Of a DNA stretch of 64,000 bases, positions 61,021 through 64,000 are shown piece after piece. Both the position numbers and the translations under genes were made by a program. Under the pieces are notes generated by a model. The model was not told where the DNA came from and did not search any database. It saw only the letters and a list, made by a program, of their open reading frames with translations. Location of the stretch: the NCBI GenBank assembly GCA_046328225.1, contig JAXLWZ010000004.1, positions 1 through 64,000 of the forward strand. The letters are read 5' to 3'. Source of the stretch: Amarobacillus sp046328225 (GTDB taxonomy: Bacteria > Chloroflexota > Dehalococcoidia > Tepidiformales > Tepidiformaceae). The stretch's first letter is position 1. Every line of letters starts with the position of its first letter.

Positions 61021-61878
61021 ATGGCCATCGAAACCGGAGACGTGCGCGCGAACGGCATGGTGTTCACCTGCCGCCGCGCCGGGCCCGCCACGGGCGAACC
61101 CGTCATCCTCCTCCACGGCTTCCCCGAGACCTCGCACATGTGGTCCGGGCTGCTCCCCGCGCTCGCCGCGGCCGGTTACCGCTGTATCGCCCCCGACCAG
61201 CGGGGCTACAGCGAAGGCGCGCGGCCCGAGGGTGTCGAGCACTACGCCACGACCGCCCTCGTGGCCGACGTCCTCGCCATCGCCGATGCCGAGGGCTTCG
61301 ACCGCTTCCACCTCATCGGCCACGACTGGGGTGCCGTCGTGGGCTGGCGAACCGTGATGGCGCATCCGGACCGCATTGCCAGCTGGAGCGCGCTCTCCAT
61401 CCCGCACATCGCGTCCTACCAGCACGCCTACGCGACGGACCCCGTGCAGCAGCAGAAGAGCGCCTACATCACCTTCTTCCAGCAGGCCGGCGCCGCCGAG
61501 GCCGCCCTCACCGGCAACGACTTCGCCATGCTCCGCGGCATCTGGACCGCGAGCCCGCCGGAGGAAGTCGCCGAGTACGTGCGCGTGCTCTCCCAGCCCT
61601 ACGCCATGACGGCGGCCCTCAACTGGTACCGCGCGGGCTTCGGCGGCGGCGCGCCCACACTGCAGGACTCCGGCCAGGAGGTGGCGGTTCCCACGCTCAC
61701 GGTCTGGGGCAACCAGGACACCGCCGTCGGCCGCTCGACCACGCTCACGGCGGCGCAGTACATGAAGGGCCCCTACCGCTTCGTCGAGCTCGACGCCGGC
61801 CATTGGCTCATCCAGGAGAAGTTCGAGACCGTTCGCGACGAGATCCTCGCCCACCTGCGCGCGAACGCCATCGTCTGA
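61021..61878 (+). CDS. Alpha/beta hydrolase, epoxide-hydrolase/haloalkane-dehalogenase-like
   Basis: This 285-residue hydrolase has the HGFP motif (LLHGFPETSHMW) for the oxyanion hole, an Asp nucleophile (GHDWGA, Asp102), an acid in WGNQDTAV and the catalytic His in LDAGHWLIQEK. An Asp nucleophile and HGFPE are typical of epoxide hydrolases; the dehalogenase-type halide-binding tryptophans are not obvious. GGAGG is 6 nt before the ATG. It is divergent from the winged-helix gene (77 bp). Confidence 0.92.
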   Translation: MAIETGDVRANGMVFTCRRAGPATGEPVILLHGFPETSHMWSGLLPALAAAGYRCIAPDQRGYSEGARPEGVEHYATTALVADVLAIADAEGFDRFHLIGHDWGAVVGWRTVMAHPDRIASWSALSIPHIASYQHAYATDPVQQQKSAYITFFQQAGAAEAALTGNDFAMLRGIWTASPPEEVAEYVRVLSQPYAMTAALNWYRAGFGGGAPTLQDSGQEVAVPTLTVWGNQDTAVGRSTTLTAAQYMKGPYRFVELDAGHWLIQEKFETVRDEILAHLRANAIV

Positions 61879-61881
61879 GCC

Positions 61882-62310
61882 CTACCGCGGCTTGCCCCAG
61901 TGCCACCACGTCACGCGCCCGGGCGTGATGACCATGAGCGCGGTCTCCTCCAGTGCCATCGCCTGGTACTGGCGGTAGCGCCCGCGCAGCGCGGCCAGCG
62001 CCTCCGGCCATTCGCCTCCGCGCATCAGGGCCGCCGCCGTCCCCTCCACGCGCACCCACGCGAGCTTCGTCCAGTCGTCGTCGTAGCGGTCGGCGAGCAG
62101 GGTGACGCGAGGGTCGCGGGCGATGTCGCGGAAGCGCGCGAGGGCGCCCCGTCGCTTCGGCTTCTGGTCGTGCGAAATCACCACCCGGCCATCCACGGCG
62201 GCGAAGCACACGGGCACCATGCGCGGTCGCCCGTCCTCCGCGATCGTCGCCAGGTGCGCGACGCGGCACTCCTCCAGCAGCGCCGCCGCCTCCGGTTCGA
62301 AACCCGCCAT
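61882..62310 (-). CDS. PPOX-class F420-dependent protein (TIGR03668-like)
   Basis: This small split-barrel flavin/F420-binding protein has 142 residues. The family pattern is CRVAHLATIAEDGRPRMVPVCFAAVDGRVVIS, then RDPRVTLLADRYDDDWTKLAWVRVEGTA, ending GRVTWWHWGKPR. Members of this group in Actinobacteria and Chloroflexota use F420. The start is ATG 62310, overlapping the upstream gene's TGA by one base (TGATG), so it is coupled to the Ldh-family dehydrogenase. Its substrate is unknown. Confidence 0.87.
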   Translation of the reverse strand: MAGFEPEAAALLEECRVAHLATIAEDGRPRMVPVCFAAVDGRVVISHDQKPKRRGALARFRDIARDPRVTLLADRYDDDWTKLAWVRVEGTAAALMRGGEWPEALAALRGRYRQYQAMALEETALMVITPGRVTWWHWGKPR

Positions 62311-63389
62311 CAGGCCAGGGGCGCGGGAAACGGCACACCGCACTTCGCCCCCAGGGCCCCGAGCAGGTCGATCGTCTCCCCGTCGAGGGGGATGCCGTGG
62401 ACTTCGCGGTCCGCCCGCGCGAGCGCCTCCGGGTCCCCCGGGATGAGCACGCGCTCGACGCCGGGCTCGGGCGTCGTCGCGCGGATGTGGTCGACCATCC
62501 GCCGCATCTCCGCCTTGAACTCCACCGGGTCGCGGAAGGCGTCGATCCGCCACGCCGCGAACCAGAACCCCTGGGCCAGGATCGCCCGGTCGAGGAACAG
62601 CCCCGACCCCGTGCCCGAAAGCACGCCCGTGAGGATGTCGACCATCAGCCCGAGCCCGTAGCCCTTATACGAACTCGTCTCCAGCCGCGACCCGAGCGGC
62701 AGCAGCGCGCCCCCCTGCCGGAGGATGGTCGGGTCCGGGGTGCTCGTGCCCGTGGCATCGACGGCCCAGCCGGGCGGGATCGGCTTTCCCTGCCGCGTCG
62801 CGATCTCGAGCTTCCCCGCCGCCACCGCCGTCGTCGCCATATCGAGCAAGAAGGCGTGGCTGCCCTCCACCGGCGCCGCCATCGCGATCGGGTTCGTGCC
62901 GAAGACGCGCTCAAGCCCGCCGGCCGCGTTCGCGATGGGGGGCACGTTGCACATGGCCATGCCCACCATGTCCTGCTTCGCCGCCAGGTGCGCGTAATAT
63001 CCCGCCGCCCCGAAGTGCCGGCCGTTGCGCACCGCCACCATCCCGATGCCCGTCGCGTGCGCCTTCGCGATGGCCGCATCCATCGCCTTGCGCCCGACGA
63101 TGATGCCCATGCCGCCATCGGCGTCCCAGGTGGCCGCCACCGGGCTGTCCCGCACCACGGCGATCGACGGGGCCGGGTTCACGATCCCGCGGTCGAAGCC
63201 AGGCGCGTACCCCGGGTGCCACGGCAGATGCGCGATGCCGTGCGACTCGATCCCCGCGAGGTCGGCGTCGATGAGCACCTCCGCCCCCAGCGCCGCATCC
63301 CCGGGCGGAACGCCGTACGCGACGAGAACATCCGCGGTGAAGCGGCGCAGCTCCGGGGCAGCGAAACGGGGGCGAAGGTCGGCGGCCAT
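62310..63389 (-). CDS. Ldh-family malate/L-lactate/ureidoglycolate-type dehydrogenase
   Basis: This NAD(P)-dependent 2-hydroxyacid dehydrogenase of the non-Rossmann Ldh_2 family has 359 residues. Signature segments are DADLAGIESHGIAHLP (catalytic His), AVRNGRHFGAAGYYAHLAA, GTNPIAMAAPVEGSHAFLLDMATTAVAAGK and YKGYGLGLMVDILTGVLSG. It could act on malate, lactate, ureidoglycolate or a related acid. The minus-strand hexamer TATCGT ends 7 nt before the ATG. It is co-transcribed with the PPOX-type protein. Confidence 0.92.
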   Translation of the reverse strand: MAADLRPRFAAPELRRFTADVLVAYGVPPGDAALGAEVLIDADLAGIESHGIAHLPWHPGYAPGFDRGIVNPAPSIAVVRDSPVAATWDADGGMGIIVGRKAMDAAIAKAHATGIGMVAVRNGRHFGAAGYYAHLAAKQDMVGMAMCNVPPIANAAGGLERVFGTNPIAMAAPVEGSHAFLLDMATTAVAAGKLEIATRQGKPIPPGWAVDATGTSTPDPTILRQGGALLPLGSRLETSSYKGYGLGLMVDILTGVLSGTGSGLFLDRAILAQGFWFAAWRIDAFRDPVEFKAEMRRMVDHIRATTPEPGVERVLIPGDPEALARADREVHGIPLDGETIDLLGALGAKCGVPFPAPLA

Positions 63390-63396
63390 GCCGCGC

Positions 63397-63402
63397 ACGA
63401 TA
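63397..63402 (-). promoter_or_regulatory. -10 hexamer TATCGT for the Ldh-family gene
   Basis: On the minus strand TATCGT ends 7 nt before the ATG, and there is no Shine-Dalgarno. This is a predicted near-leaderless promoter. Confidence 0.5.
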
Positions 63403-63424
63403 CGCCGCGCTCCCGCCCTTCGCG

Positions 63425-64000
63425 CTACCCCTCCACCGGGAAGTCGTCCATCCGGATGCGGAAGAACGCCTCCGCGAACTCGCACCCCTCGCCCGCCGCC
63501 GCCTCCCGGCTCCACTGCTCGATGAACGCCACATCCCCGGCGGCGATCTGGCTCGGGTGGGCCAGCAGCGCGCGCTTCTTCAGTTCCAGCGTCGCCCCGA
63601 TATCGATGCGAATGTTCATGCGATCGCTGAACCCGAGGAGGATCTGCTTCACCTTGTGCGGCTCGTACCCGTCGATGAGCAGCTCCGGGAAGGTCAGCCG
63701 GTCGCGCGCGCTCGGGAAGATCGCGTCGAGCGCGGCATCCCCGGTCGTGCGGTGGTCCGGGTGGTTGAGGTAGAAGTCGCCCACGAACCGCGCCGTCGGG
63801 TCGAAGGTGATGACTGCCTCCGGGCGGACCTGCCGGATGACGCGCGTGAGGTCCCTCCGCAGCTCGAGCGTGTGCTGCAGGTACCCGTCCGGGTAGCCCA
63901 TGAAGACGAAGTCGCGCACGCCGAGGATCGCCCCCGCGGCCCGCTGCTCGGCCTCGCGAATGACGGTCAGCTGCCCGGGCGTCATCGCCGGGTCGTCGCT
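63425..64000 (-). CDS. PIG-L/LmbE-family deacetylase, 5' end cut by window
   Basis: This is the second PIG-L-type gene of the window. Reading from the window edge the frame is open as SDDPAMTPGQLTVIREAEQRAAGAI, a typical segment some 40-50 residues into the family, so the first zinc motif (HPDDE) is outside the window. The second metal motif NHPDHRTTG and the end QIAAGDVAFIEQWSREAAAGEGCEFAEAFFRI are present. It is more like the DUF-type LmbE proteins of Chloroflexota than the MshB-like gene at 10674. The start lies beyond the window. Confidence 0.9.
   Translation of the reverse strand, partial: SDDPAMTPGQLTVIREAEQRAAGAILGVRDFVFMGYPDGYLQHTLELRRDLTRVIRQVRPEAVITFDPTARFVGDFYLNHPDHRTTGDAALDAIFPSARDRLTFPELLIDGYEPHKVKQILLGFSDRMNIRIDIGATLELKKRALLAHPSQIAAGDVAFIEQWSREAAAGEGCEFAEAFFRIRMDDFPVEG

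Overview
The window is 64 kb of very GC-rich (about 70% by eye), densely packed bacterial chromosome with short intergenic gaps, both strands used, and mostly one- to three-gene transcription units. The gene set (F420-type oxidoreductases, DUF4389 and YckD/DUF2680-like proteins, a CcsB-type cytochrome c biogenesis protein, a bacterial translin, a 7Fe ferredoxin, many short-chain dehydrogenases) and an encoded CCA tail on the only tRNA fit an aerobic member of the Chloroflexota, perhaps Tepidiforma-like Dehalococcoidia. This assignment is inference; no rRNA or other firm taxonomic marker is present. No insertion sequence, prophage, CRISPR array or integrase is visible.

Region by region. 1-7.5 kb: the 3' part of dnaK, an OmpR-type two-component pair, a secreted helical-repeat protein, a BBE-type FAD oxidase and a lipoprotein. 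7.6-12.5 kb: tRNA-Arg(UCU), a SufR-like regulator, an HxlR regulator divergent from two near-duplicate enoyl-CoA hydratases, a PIG-L deacetylase and a two-domain sulfurtransferase. 12.5-19 kb: DNA repair (MutY without its usual C-terminal domain; endonuclease III translationally coupled to a geranylgeranyl-reductase-family flavoprotein), small proteins, a metallo-beta-lactamase-fold hydrolase, a Uma2 nuclease-fold protein, SufE and a PRC-barrel protein. 19-30.5 kb: alcohol dehydrogenase, luciferase-like oxidoreductase, UvrB, SDR, ABC-F ATPase, DUF4389 protein, M3 peptidase and a YchF-like P-loop protein. 30.5-36 kb: a peptide-type ABC importer operon (two permeases and a lipoprotein, no ATPase) behind a good promoter that carries a perfect inverted repeat, then purA. 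36-46 kb: VOC proteins, a double winged-helix regulator, tmk, ccsB, a 1,531-residue repeat-built membrane protein, rplY, ferredoxin and a PHP phosphoesterase. 46-54 kb: glutamate-type dehydrogenase, 2-hydroxyacid dehydrogenase, a membrane-anchored HExxH protein, an MFS exporter, an FmdB zinc ribbon, translin, SDR and pdxS. 54-64 kb: a frameshifted membrane protein, an AhpD-like protein, two overlapping GGDEF-type genes, a YedK peptidase, purE-purK with a winged-helix regulator, an alpha/beta hydrolase, a PPOX-type F420 protein, an Ldh-family dehydrogenase and a second PIG-L gene cut by the window end.

Two genome-wide patterns stand out. First, several intergenic regions hold tandem arrays of 7-bp units, usually abutting a stop codon and flanking a strong hairpin. 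In six of nine arrays the unit contains TGA or TAG when read toward the hairpin, and because 7 is not a multiple of 3, four of these arrays place stop codons in all three frames just before the terminator. Second, many monocistronic genes have a TANNNT hexamer ending 6-8 nt before the start codon and no Shine-Dalgarno, which predicts leaderless mRNAs; other genes have a clear GGAGG. Two genes (15.6 kb and 54.4 kb) appear broken by single-base insertions.
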